A stretch of 64,000 nucleotides of DNA, taken from Bryocella elongata (GTDB lineage Bacteria > Acidobacteriota > Terriglobia > Terriglobales > Acidobacteriaceae). Location of the stretch: contig NZ_FNVA01000007.1 in assembly GCF_900108185.1 (NCBI RefSeq), forward strand, positions 248,001-312,000, read 5' to 3'. Each line of letters opens with the position of its first letter. The stretch's first letter is position 1. Below the pieces are notes generated by a model that did not search any database, had not been told where the DNA came from, and saw nothing but the letters and a program-made list of their open reading frames with translations. Positions 41,601 through 49,356 of this stretch are shown one piece after another. Both the position numbers and the translations under genes were made by a program.

Positions 41601-43637
41601 ATGTCTCCCCTGTACGCCTCCTCGCGTGTCGCCTCCGCGTGCCTTCTCGCGTCCCTGTTTGCTGCCGGTGCTGCCTCCGCCCAGTCGACTGAAAAGTCCC
41701 AGGCCAGGCCCCACAACGTCATCATCTTTGTGGCCGACGGCCTGCGCCGCAACTCCGTCACCCCGGAGACCATGCCGGCCTTCTACAAGCTCCGCTCCGA
41801 AGGCGTCGACTTCCAGAACAGCCACTCCGTCTTCCCGACCTTCACCACCGCCAACGCCTCGGCCATCGCCACAGGCCACGGCCTCGGCGATACCGGCGAC
41901 TACTCCAACGTCATCTGGCCCGGCACCTGGCTCGCCCGTCCCGACGCCGTTACCGGCGCGGGCTTCATCACGCCCTTCCTCGAAAACGACGAGATCCTCG
42001 CCGACATGAACGCCATCTTCAACGGCAACTACCTCGGCGAGCGCACCCTGCTCTCCGTCGCCCGCGAGCACGGCTTCCACGTCGCGTCGGTCGGCAAGCT
42101 TGGCCCCACCGCCATCCAGCAGAACGACTCCCTCGCCTGGGACCCCACCGGCTTCATCGACAGCAAGGGCGCCATCGTCATCGACGACGCCACCGGCACC
42201 GACGCCGGTCTCGCCCTGCCCATCGACGTGCAGGAAGCCATGGAGGCCGCCGGCCTTCCCACCCAGGCTCCCACCCGCTCCAACGGCTACCCCGAAGGTT
42301 CGAAGTGGAACAACGGCTTCTCCGGCGACGCGAAGAACCCTGGCACCCTGCAGGCCAACTTCACCCAGCAGCAGTGGATGATCGACGTCACCACAAAGGC
42401 CCTGTTGCCCATGTTCACCAAGGCGCCTTCGGACCCCGCGGAGAAGGAAGCTCCCTTCGTCATCCTCTTCTGGTCGCGCGATCCCGACGCCACGCAGCAC
42501 AACCAGGGCGATAGCCCGCTCGCGCTCACTCCCGGCATCAACGGCCCCACCTCAGCACTGGCACTGAAGAACGCCGACCACTGCCTCGGCGAGCTTCTCG
42601 CCTGGCTCGACAGGCACCCCGCAGTCAAAGCCAATACGGACGTCCTCGTCACCAGTGATCACGGCTTCGCCACCATCAGCCGCCGCGAGATCGACGCGAC
42701 CGGCGCCACCACCTCGGCCCCCGCAGCCAACCTGCAGGACGACGTCGCCAACCCGCTCGCGCACGATCAGGAGCACATGCTCCCCACCGGCTTCCTCGCG
42801 CTCGATCTCGGCGCCCAGCTGGGCCTCCACGTCTTCGACGCCGCCAAGCGCTCCACCACCACCGCATCGGTATACGAGCAGGTCCCCCTCACCGACAAGG
42901 TGCACTTTCCCTCCAGCGGCAGCGCTCTCCTCGGCGACAAGGTCACCCGCCTCGACGGTCAGGACGCAAAGATCCTCATCGCCACCAACGGCGGCTCCGA
43001 CCTGCTCTACTTCCCGGCCGGCGACACCGCCCTCATCAAGGACACCGTCGCCGTGCTCGCTTCCATGGACTACGTCGGTGGCATCTTCGTCGACGACAAG
43101 TACTGCGCGGACCCTTCAGTCTGCGCGGGTGCTCTGCCCATGAGCGCTGTCGGCCTCGTCGGCCACAGCAACGTGCCCCGCCCGGCTATCGCCGTCGCCT
43201 TCAAACACTTCTATCTCGAGCCCGGCAACCTGCAGTCCGGCATCCAGCTCTCCGACAACGCGCTGAAGGAAGGCCAGGGCATGCACGGCGGCCTCGCCCG
43301 CGATCAGACCTTCAACAACATGGCCGCCATCGGCCCCGACTTCAGGCAGCACTTCGCCGACAACGCGCCCTTCGGCAACATCGACCTCGTGCCCACCATC
43401 GCCCACATCCTCGGCATCGAGATGCCCTCGGCAGGCGCCCTCAAAGGCCGCGTCGCTACCGAAGCTCTCAAAGAAGGCAAGCCCGCCGAAAGCAAATCAG
43501 CCGGCGAGCACAAGACCCTGGAGTCCACACCCACCACCGAGGGCCTGCACACCGTCCTCGAATACCAGGAACTCAACGGCGTGAAGTACTACGACCAGGC
43601 CTGCCTCGTCGCCAAAGACACCCACACCTGCAAGTAG
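41601..43637 (+). CDS. Secreted alkaline-phosphatase-superfamily hydrolase (type I phosphodiesterase/nucleotide pyrophosphatase-like)
   Basis: 678 residues. Signal peptide with cleavage near AASAQ (residue 28). Metal and nucleophile motifs: NVIIFVADGLRRNSV (Asp ligand), FPTFTTANASAIATGH (Thr nucleophile), SRDPDATQHNQGD (Asp, His) and VLVTSDHGFATI (Asp-His). A further His appears in LVGHSNVPRP. These bimetal enzymes hydrolyse phosphomonoesters or diesters outside the cytosol. C-terminal part includes GGLARDQTFNNMAAIGPDFR, typical of this group. Substrate not inferable. Confidence 0.88.
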   Translation: MSPLYASSRVASACLLASLFAAGAASAQSTEKSQARPHNVIIFVADGLRRNSVTPETMPAFYKLRSEGVDFQNSHSVFPTFTTANASAIATGHGLGDTGDYSNVIWPGTWLARPDAVTGAGFITPFLENDEILADMNAIFNGNYLGERTLLSVAREHGFHVASVGKLGPTAIQQNDSLAWDPTGFIDSKGAIVIDDATGTDAGLALPIDVQEAMEAAGLPTQAPTRSNGYPEGSKWNNGFSGDAKNPGTLQANFTQQQWMIDVTTKALLPMFTKAPSDPAEKEAPFVILFWSRDPDATQHNQGDSPLALTPGINGPTSALALKNADHCLGELLAWLDRHPAVKANTDVLVTSDHGFATISRREIDATGATTSAPAANLQDDVANPLAHDQEHMLPTGFLALDLGAQLGLHVFDAAKRSTTTASVYEQVPLTDKVHFPSSGSALLGDKVTRLDGQDAKILIATNGGSDLLYFPAGDTALIKDTVAVLASMDYVGGIFVDDKYCADPSVCAGALPMSAVGLVGHSNVPRPAIAVAFKHFYLEPGNLQSGIQLSDNALKEGQGMHGGLARDQTFNNMAAIGPDFRQHFADNAPFGNIDLVPTIAHILGIEMPSAGALKGRVATEALKEGKPAESKSAGEHKTLESTPTTEGLHTVLEYQELNGVKYYDQACLVAKDTHTCK

Positions 43638-43703
43638 TGCTGGCTCAGCAACACCTGCGCTCTGAGAAGGAACGGCGCGAGAGCTGCTCGTGCCACCGCC
43701 TAC

Positions 43704-43765
43704 CTCATGGCTCAGAACCTGGACACCTCATAGCTCAACAGCAAACCCGAACCCTGCACACTCCG
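43704..43765. repeat. Heptamer array (CTCATGG/CTCAGAA type)
   Basis: Degenerate 7-mer series starting CTCATGG, CTCAGAA, directly before the palindromic repeat at 43762. Confidence 0.55.
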
Positions 43766-43802
43766 GGTGCCCCACGTCTCGCTTCTGAGACGTGGGTTCG
43801 CA
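43762..43802. repeat. GGGTGCCCC-type palindromic repeat
   Basis: GGGTGCCCC, stem CACGTCTC / GAGACGTG, GGGTTCGCA. It sits between convergent genes. Confidence 0.85.
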
Positions 43803-43817
43803 CCACCCTCAGCGCCC

Positions 43818-44495
43818 CTACCCGACCACTACACCCATCGCGAACCCGTCATAGCCCTTGTCGCCCACCGTCTGCAGCACCGTCCCACGCAGCCGCGGAT
43901 GCTTTCCCATCAGCTCGATCGCCTGCCGCTGGCCCTGCACGCGAACATCGTCGCTGGCAGCATTCGCAAGCTCGCCCTCACGCACCACGTTGTCGATCAA
44001 AATCACCGACCCCACGCGCACCATCTCCATCGCCATCGCCAGGTAGTGAGGATTGTTGTCCTTATCCGCGTCGAGAAACACCAGGTCGAACGGCTCCGGC
44101 TTCTCCGCAAGCAACGCGCGCATGGATTCCAGCGCCGGCCCCACGCGCACCTCGACGACATCCGCAAATCCCGCCCGAGCAATGTTGCCCCGCGCAATCT
44201 CCGCATGCCGCTCGCTGAACTCCAGCGAGATCACCTTGCCTTTGCCCTTAGGCAGTGCCCGCGCCAGGCATATCGTCGAGTACCCACCCAGCGTCCCCAG
44301 CTCAAGAATCCGCTTCGCCCCCATCGACAGCGCCAGCAGCTCCAGGAACCTCCCCTGCGCCGGAGACACATCGATCGAAGGCAGGCCAGCATCGCCGTTG
44401 GTGGCAAGCGTCTGCTCCAGCACCGCGTCGGTACCCAGCAGCACCTCGCTTACGTAGTCATCGACAGCGACCCACTCCCGCGGCAATTCCGCCAT
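43818..44495 (-). CDS. SAM-dependent O-methyltransferase (class I, COMT-like)
   Basis: 225 residues. SAM-binding motif KRILELGTLGGYSTICLARAL, acidic residue in KVISLEFSERHAEIAR, metal/catalytic loop DLVFLDADKDNNPHYLAMA, and VILIDNVVREGELAN. This is the bacterial catechol/caffeoyl-CoA-type O-methyltransferase pattern with a divalent-metal site (Asp in DADKDN and IDN). Substrate unknown. ATG at 44495. No clear operon with the upstream gene, which is 36 bases away. Confidence 0.9.
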   Translation of the reverse strand: MAELPREWVAVDDYVSEVLLGTDAVLEQTLATNGDAGLPSIDVSPAQGRFLELLALSMGAKRILELGTLGGYSTICLARALPKGKGKVISLEFSERHAEIARGNIARAGFADVVEVRVGPALESMRALLAEKPEPFDLVFLDADKDNNPHYLAMAMEMVRVGSVILIDNVVREGELANAASDDVRVQGQRQAIELMGKHPRLRGTVLQTVGDKGYDGFAMGVVVG

Positions 44496-44530
44496 GTGCA
44501 GCTCCTTCGTGTGTTGTGCAGGCTCTAAAG

Positions 44531-45241
44531 CTACAGCCAGGACAGCAATCCGTCGAAGACCCCGATCAATGGCGAGAAGATGATTGAGATCATCGGCCCC
44601 GCCAGCAGGAAAAACCCTACCAGCATCCACATGCCCAGCTCTTCATACTTCTTGGCCGCGTTGTAGGGAAGAAAGTGCAGTAGCAGCCGTCCACCATCGA
44701 AGAACGGAAACGGCAGGATGTTCAGGCACAGCAGCATCAGGTTCATCGTGATCGAGAGGTACAGTAGCAGCATCACCGGAAAGATCCCCGGCAACGGCGG
44801 CAGCGCATCGACGGATACACCTTTGCCCAGAATCTGCGCCACCTGCAGCGAGATGATCCCGCCCTCCGCATGATGCTTCAGTACCACCATCACAATCAGC
44901 GAAACGACTGCCGCAACAAACTGAGCACAGGGGCCTGCCAGCACGGCCAGCATCTCGCCGTTCTTCGAATGGAAGTTGCGATACGTCGTGGGCACCGGCT
45001 TGCCCCAGCCCAGCGGCAGCCGGTTATGGAAAATGAAGATCGAAAGCAGCGGCGACAAGCCCATGCCCCACGCATCGAAGTGCGCCATCGGGTTCATGGT
45101 GATGCGGCCCATCATGCGCGCCGTCGGATCGCCCAGCCGGTTCGCCATCCAGGCCTGCGTCATGTCATGCAGTGAAATCGAAAACACCATCATCACGAGC
45201 GTGAAGACGATGATGGCCAGGGCAACGGGACTCTGCGGCAT
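44531..45241 (-). CDS. Site-2-protease family membrane protein with degenerate active site
   Basis: 236 residues, about six transmembrane helices. M50B-type landmarks are present: GRITMNPMAHFDAWG, GWGKPVPT, LAVLAGPCAQ and the C-terminal LPFPFFDGGRLLL (Asp ligand). In place of HExxH it has SLHDMTQAW: His25-Asp26-Met27-Thr28-Gln29. The catalytic Glu has become Asp and the second His has become Gln, and GPxxN has become GPCAQ. Probably a pseudoprotease or an altered activity. Starts at the ATG at 45241; the preceding interval holds three palindromic repeats. Confidence 0.85.
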   Translation of the reverse strand: MPQSPVALAIIVFTLVMMVFSISLHDMTQAWMANRLGDPTARMMGRITMNPMAHFDAWGMGLSPLLSIFIFHNRLPLGWGKPVPTTYRNFHSKNGEMLAVLAGPCAQFVAAVVSLIVMVVLKHHAEGGIISLQVAQILGKGVSVDALPPLPGIFPVMLLLYLSITMNLMLLCLNILPFPFFDGGRLLLHFLPYNAAKKYEELGMWMLVGFFLLAGPMISIIFSPLIGVFDGLLSWL

Positions 45242-45297
45242 GGAATCAAGAATACGGGAATCTCGTCCCTCATACCCGCGTATCGATCTGGCACTAT

Positions 45298-45334
45298 CCC
45301 GGGTGCCCCGGGTCCCTCAAGGGACCCGGGCTAA
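45298..45334. repeat. GGGTGCCCC-type palindromic repeat (GGGTCCC stem)
   Basis: Stem CCCGGGTCCCT / AGGGACCCGGG, then CTAAC. First of three copies in 190 bases. Confidence 0.85.
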
Positions 45335-45365
45335 CTTCACCTCGAACATCCGCGCTCAACGACAA

Positions 45366-45406
45366 CCGGGTGTCCCATATCTCGAAGAGATGTGGGTTAG
45401 CAGGAT
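45366..45406. repeat. GGGTGCCCC-type palindromic repeat (diverged flank)
   Basis: GGGTGTCCC flank (one base off), stem CATATCTC / GAGATGTG (one mismatch), then GGGTTAGCAGGAT. Confidence 0.8.
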
Positions 45407-45441
45407 TTCTCCGACAGCAGGAAGCTCTGACTCGCCGAAGG

Positions 45442-45485
45442 CCGGGTGCCCCACGTCTCGCTTCTGAGACGTGGGTGCGCAGGAT
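45442..45485. repeat. GGGTGCCCC-type palindromic repeat
   Basis: Stem CACGTCTC / GAGACGTG, then GGGTGCGCAGGAT. Third copy in the cluster. Confidence 0.85.
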
Positions 45486-45499
45486 TCCAGAGGAACCAC

Positions 45500-46249
45500 C
45501 TACTCGATCGCAAACACAATCTGCACCGTAGCCTCTGACTGCACCCGCTCCGGCGAGATCGCCAGTGGCGCCGGCGCATTCGCATCAGCGAACATGGCCT
45601 TGGCCTTCATCTCATACATCGGCCGCACCACCGTCTGCGTCACGTTGTTTGTCGCATACACCGGCTTGCCCAGCGTAGCTCCCAGGCTCTGCGCCATCGT
45701 CATCGCCAGGGCCTTCGCGTGCTCTGTTGCCTTACGCAGAGCTTCCTCATCCAGCGCGAGATTGCTCTTCATCCGCCAGGTGATGTCTCCGCTCTGGTTC
45801 GCTCCCGCCTGCACCGCTGCGTCGAGAATCACCGCCGCTTTGCCCGGCTCCGTGCTCACGGTCCATGTCTGGCTCACGCGAAACTTCGCGCCCTTCTGCT
45901 GCTTCTGCTCGTAGTCGCTCAGCCGAGCCACCTGCTGGGCGCGGCTCTGCATCTCCGCTTTGGTCGCGCCCGCATCCAGCATCGCCTTCACAATCCCGTT
46001 GGAGCTCTCCGACGCTGCCTTGTACGTCGCCTCGAGCGTCGCTCCATACACCGTGTAGCCCACCGAGAGGTCGGCCACCTCGGCATCCGCCTCCGCCTTC
46101 TCGGTCGCGGAGATCGTCAGCGTGCGATTGTCCTTCGAGATCGCCAGCGCAGGGGACTGGCTCATCTGGGCAGCAGCAGGAAGAACCGTTGAAGCCAGCA
46201 GCGCAAGGGGAAGGGCAGCAGCAAAAGAAAACCGGGAAGTGCTCATCAT
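45500..46249 (-). CDS. SIMPL-domain (DUF541) exported protein
   Basis: 249 residues. Signal peptide (RFSFAAALPLALLASTVLPAAAQ) then a SIMPL domain: LTISATEKAEADAEVADLSVGY, ALEATYKAASESSNGIVKAMLDAGATKAEMQSRAQQVARLSDYEQKQQKGAKFRVSQTWTV, and DALRKATEHAKALAMTMAQSLGATLGKPVYA. Members are periplasmic with roles suggested in stress or oxidative damage; function unproven. Start at 46249 follows AGGAGG at 5 nt; a second ATG follows directly. Confidence 0.88.
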   Translation of the reverse strand: MMSTSRFSFAAALPLALLASTVLPAAAQMSQSPALAISKDNRTLTISATEKAEADAEVADLSVGYTVYGATLEATYKAASESSNGIVKAMLDAGATKAEMQSRAQQVARLSDYEQKQQKGAKFRVSQTWTVSTEPGKAAVILDAAVQAGANQSGDITWRMKSNLALDEEALRKATEHAKALAMTMAQSLGATLGKPVYATNNVTQTVVRPMYEMKAKAMFADANAPAPLAISPERVQSEATVQIVFAIE

Positions 46250-46351
46250 GTGTTCCTCCTGAGACGGTTGTAGACGTATCCGTCTCTGTGATGAACACTT
46301 AGACGCCATTGCCTACCACTAGTCGCGAGAGGAAATCCCTCCCAGGCCACA

Positions 46352-46534
46352 CTACTCATCGGGATCCTTGCTCAGCAGGTCCGTCAGCGTCTCCTTGTGC
46401 TTCGGCTTGGCCAGTGCCTTCGCCTTCGGATCGGGCAACACCTTCGACGCCGGGGGAGTACCCACGTGATCCCGTGCCGCCGCCTTCACCGCCGCTGTCA
46501 CCGAGAAAACACTCTTCTTCTTTGCCTTGGGCAT
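46352..46534 (-). CDS. Small basic protein
   Basis: 60 residues, very Lys-rich: MPKAKKKSVFSVTAAVKAAARDHVGTPPASKVLPDPKAKALAKPKHKETLTDLLSKDPDE. No recognised domain. GGAGGG five nt before the ATG supports translation. Could be a nucleic-acid-binding or ribosome-associated peptide, but there is no family evidence. Confidence 0.55.
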   Translation of the reverse strand: MPKAKKKSVFSVTAAVKAAARDHVGTPPASKVLPDPKAKALAKPKHKETLTDLLSKDPDE

Positions 46535-46699
46535 ACACCCTCCGTTAGCCATCCAGCCTACACAATCAGGACCGCAGTGCCCGCCCGCACTCCTGTTGCC
46601 AGTGCAGATATGGGATACTGACCCGTGCGACGAGTGCGGTCCCGGGCCATCCTGCTCCGGCGGCGCAAGGCGCGACGGGCAAAGGAGCCCGGGAGTCTG

Positions 46700-47050
46700 A
46701 TGGAAGAGCGCGATTTTTTCGAAGAGCGGACCGAGCAGAAGAACCACCAGCTCACTTGCCCTCACTGCAATCAGGCCAATGAATACCAGGTCACCTGGCT
46801 GGTTCGCCGCAAGCGTGCCCAGGCACCCCGCGGCGCCGATGAGCTCGACCGCGCCAAGTTCGCTAAGGCCCAGAGCTACATGGTCCGCCGCGACGACATG
46901 CTCGGCTGCAAAAATATCCGTTGCCGCAAGCGCTTCGAGGTCGCCGGCCTCCAGTCCGTCGTCCCCTTGCAGGAGGCTCCCGTCGGCACCACCGCGGACC
47001 GCGAAGCCCGCCTCCGCTCCGCCTTCGGCAAAAGCCGCATCGGCGGCTAG
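46700..47050 (+). CDS. Zinc-ribbon-like small protein, unknown function
   Basis: 116 residues. CPHCNQANEYQVTW and GCKNIRCRKRFEV give four Cys in a C-x2-C...C-x4-C pattern that could bind one metal. The rest is charged and helical. ATG at 46700 follows AAAGGAG. The longer upstream frame is Arg-rich and unlikely to be translated. Family not recognised. Confidence 0.65.
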   Translation: MEERDFFEERTEQKNHQLTCPHCNQANEYQVTWLVRRKRAQAPRGADELDRAKFAKAQSYMVRRDDMLGCKNIRCRKRFEVAGLQSVVPLQEAPVGTTADREARLRSAFGKSRIGG

Positions 47051-47100
47051 ATAGAGGCTGTGCCTGCTTCCTCTGTCTTGTCTTGCTGGGCCGATCCCGG

Positions 47101-47192
47101 CTTTGTTGGGGAGGGGCTTCAGCCCCGCCGTAAAGGCCATGCCGCAAGGCGGCTTCAGCCGCTGACGGGTGCGGTCGACCCCTGCAAGGGAG
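47101..47192. repeat. CTTCAG-core palindromic repeat, copy 2
   Basis: TTTGTTGGGG, then GGGGC-TTCA-GCCCC, CCGTAAAGG, a GCGGCTTCAGCCGC palindrome, and CCCCTGCAAGGGA. Block order matches the copy at 11250. Confidence 0.75.
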
Positions 47193-47338
47193 TCTTGCGG
47201 GCCATCCTCTCCACGCGCTTGACTGTGCGGTCACCGGCCGTCCCCAGCGCTTCCATTTGTGATCTAATGTCGCTAGGCATGCCTCGCCTCGCACGCGAGA
47301 CGCCACAGCTTTTCGCAACACCCCTCAGGAGCTACACG

Positions 47339-47623
47339 ATGGCAAATACGCTGATCCCCGTGGAAGAACGCAGCTTGACCCCGGATGAGGTCGAAGCCCT
47401 CGATCGTCGTCGCCGCCGCGGCCAGCTCCTGCTCGTCATGGGCTTTCAGTTCACCATCATCGCCACGCTCGTCACCCTCTGGGCCGGGCAGGACGCCACC
47501 TACGGCCCTGGCTGGGTTCACCCCATGCTGTACTGGGATCTCCTCCTCTGGGCCGCCGCGTTCACCGCGTTCGTCAACGGCCTGCGCCTGCGCCGCGGCA
47601 GCAACGAGTTCTTCAGCTACTAA
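47339..47623 (+). CDS. Small two-helix membrane protein, unknown function
   Basis: 94 residues: a charged N-terminal helix (VEERSLTPDEVEALDRRRRRG), then two transmembrane segments (QLLLVMGFQFTIIATLVTLWAG and MLYWDLLLWAAAFTAFVNGLRL). Arg-rich ends fit an N-in topology. No recognised domain. A clear terminator follows, so it is probably expressed. Part of the upstream gap is the palindromic repeat at 47101. Confidence 0.65.
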   Translation: MANTLIPVEERSLTPDEVEALDRRRRRGQLLLVMGFQFTIIATLVTLWAGQDATYGPGWVHPMLYWDLLLWAAAFTAFVNGLRLRRGSNEFFSY

Positions 47624-47662
47624 GTTTCGGCCTCCGGCGCTCTCCAACGCCACGCAGACTCC

Positions 47663-47688
47663 GCGGCGAGCCCCTCAGGGCTCGCCGC
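47663..47688 (+). terminator. Terminator after the small membrane protein
   Basis: An 11-bp perfect stem GCGGCGAGCCC / GGGCTCGCCGC with a CTCA loop, followed by TTTGCTGTTT. Confidence 0.8.
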
Positions 47689-47748
47689 TTTGCTGTTTGC
47701 CCCCCGCATCGTGCTAGACTTCTCGGAAATGCAACCGAGGAGTTGCGC

Positions 47749-48207
47749 ATGCCGACCGAACCTACCCCCAACGTCATCGAGCGCTCCATCGAAATCGCCG
47801 CCCCGGTCTCCCGCGTCTGGGCCGCCATCGCCGACCACAAGGCCTTCGGCGAGTGGTTCGGCGTCGCGCTCGACCAACCCTTCCTTCCCGGACAGCCCAG
47901 CACCGGCTTCATCACCGTGCCCGGCTACGAGCACGTCCGCTGGACTGCCACCGTCGCTGACGTCCTGCCCGAACGCCTGCTGAGCTTCTACTGGCACCCC
48001 TACGCCATCGATCCGGCCATCGACTACTCCGGCGAGCAGCCCACCCTGGTCGAGTTCCGCCTCGAACCCACCTCCACCGGCACCCTCCTCACCGTCGTCG
48101 AGTCCGGCTTCGACCACGTCCCCGAGGCTCGCCGCGCCACCGCCTACCTCATGAACTCCCGGGGTTGGACGACCCAGGTCGCCCGCATCAAGTCCTATGC
48201 AGAGTGA
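47749..48207 (+). CDS. SRPBCC-domain (AHSA1-like) protein
   Basis: 152 residues of the START/Bet v1-like fold: IERSIEIAAPVSRVWAAIADHKAFGEWFGVAL, RWTATVADVLPERLLSFYWHP, VEFRLEPTSTGTLLTVVESGFDHVPE and GWTTQVARIKSYAE. Hydrophobic-ligand-binding domain; target unknown. The GAGGAG upstream of the ATG supports 47749. Overlaps the ArsR-type gene by 11 bases, a pairing common for SRPBCC/ArsR modules. Confidence 0.9.
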   Translation: MPTEPTPNVIERSIEIAAPVSRVWAAIADHKAFGEWFGVALDQPFLPGQPSTGFITVPGYEHVRWTATVADVLPERLLSFYWHPYAIDPAIDYSGEQPTLVEFRLEPTSTGTLLTVVESGFDHVPEARRATAYLMNSRGWTTQVARIKSYAE

Positions 48208-48535
48208 CAACCCGCAGCCGGTCCAGCAGGCCGAGATCTTCCGCGCCCTCGGCGATCCCACCCGCCTCGGTCTGCTCTCCCGCCTGACCAGCGGCGAAGC
48301 TTCGATCTCCGAACTCTCCGAGGGGGCGAAGATGACCCGCCAGGCCGTCACCAAGCACCTCCGCGTGCTGGAGCGCGCCGGCCTCGTCCACGCCGAACGC
48401 CTCGGCCGCGAGTGCGTCTACCGCATCGATCCCCGGCCCCTCGATCACGGCCGCGCCTTCTTCGAGCAGTTCTCCGGTCACTGGGAACGTGCCCTGTCCC
48501 GCCTCAAAGCCATGGTCGAAAGCATCCCGGAATGA
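48197..48535 (+). CDS. ArsR-family transcriptional regulator
   Basis: 112 residues, a winged helix of ArsR type: EIFRALGDPTRLGLLSRLTSGEASISELSEGAKMTRQAVTKHLRVLERAGLVHAERLGRECVYRIDP. No Cys-based metal site is visible (no CxC). Probably controls the SRPBCC gene with which it overlaps. The C-terminal helix RAFFEQFSGHWERALSRLKAMVES is the dimerisation part. Confidence 0.92.
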   Translation: MQSDNPQPVQQAEIFRALGDPTRLGLLSRLTSGEASISELSEGAKMTRQAVTKHLRVLERAGLVHAERLGRECVYRIDPRPLDHGRAFFEQFSGHWERALSRLKAMVESIPE

Positions 48536-48670
48536 CCTCCGCCTCAGCCGCAATCGACGCAGAATGACGGAGCTTTCATGCATGCCACGCCAGGCCGGAG
48601 AACTTTCCCGTAGCTTCCTGCGTCCAATGCTGTAAGACTGGCCCCAGCGGCCACCAACGCGACAACCAGC

Positions 48671-49060
48671 ATGCGACCCCTCTTCGGAACCCGTCTGAGC
48701 TCCGATCGCCCGTTTTCTCGGGGCGCGGGACGCTGCACGCAATGGGTTGCGCTGATCTGCCTGCTCTTCGTCGCGCTCGCGAGCACCGCCCAGGCTGTCC
48801 ACGTCCACGGCGCTGGCCTCCCCGGCCGTACCGCCCAGGTCGCCAAGCAGCACGCCGGAACCGTCGCACCCGACGATTCCGTCTGCCCGCTCTGCGTGGC
48901 CATGCACTCGGCGCTGCCCGTGGCCGCCCGCCACGCTGTCCCGCCGCCGCGGCTCGTCATCGCAGAAAGCGCTCCCTGGCGCCTCGCCTGTGTCCAGGAA
49001 ACAGAACACTTCGCGGGGTTCTCCCGGCCTCCACCTGCGGTCTCCGTTCTGCTCGGATAG
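48671..49060 (+). CDS. DUF2946-like exported or membrane protein
   Basis: 129 residues. A hydrophobic N-terminal segment (QWVALICLLFVALASTAQAVHVHGAG) serves as signal/anchor. The mature part has VHVHG and DSVCPLCVAMHSALP, a C-x2-C plus His pattern typical of DUF2946 proteins, which often sit next to metal (copper) TonB receptors. It precedes the TonB receptor by 296 bases. The link to metal handling is inference from motif and position. Confidence 0.6.
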   Translation: MRPLFGTRLSSDRPFSRGAGRCTQWVALICLLFVALASTAQAVHVHGAGLPGRTAQVAKQHAGTVAPDDSVCPLCVAMHSALPVAARHAVPPPRLVIAESAPWRLACVQETEHFAGFSRPPPAVSVLLG

Positions 49061-49356
49061 CTCCTCCCGTTGCTGGCAGGAGGCGGAAGTGCCACATTCA
49101 TTCCGCCTGGGTGCATCGTCAGGGCTCCTCAAGGAGCTGACCTACCCTAGCCGCCCCGCAATCGGATGCTGAGCCTCCCCCGCCGGAAGGACTGCAGCCG
49201 AGTCCCTGGAACATCGCTTCCAGCGACCCTCAACACGGCCTTCTCCGACGCACATACGGCCCCGCAGCGGTTCTTCCGTTCTCCGCACCGGGCCCCCGAC
49301 GCCGCGCATGCGACGCGTACGACGCCTTGCAGCCGGCCACACACAGGAGTCTCTCT
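49061..49356. other. Leader region of the TonB receptor gene
   Basis: 296 bases with no gene. Two hairpins can be drawn: AGGCGGAA / TTCCGCCT (around 49080-49110) and GCTCC / GGAGC (around 49125-49138), neither with a T-run. I looked for a cobalamin-type leader and did not see its conserved boxes. Confidence 0.45.

Noticed and set aside
46352..47140. 262-codon open frame running over the zinc-ribbon gene on the opposite strand
   Set aside because: Only its last 60 codons have a ribosome-binding site and plausible composition; the upstream part is antisense to the zinc-ribbon gene.
49061..49356. Cobalamin-type riboswitch upstream of the TonB receptor
   Set aside because: The conserved cobalamin-leader boxes are not visible; only two simple hairpins are seen.
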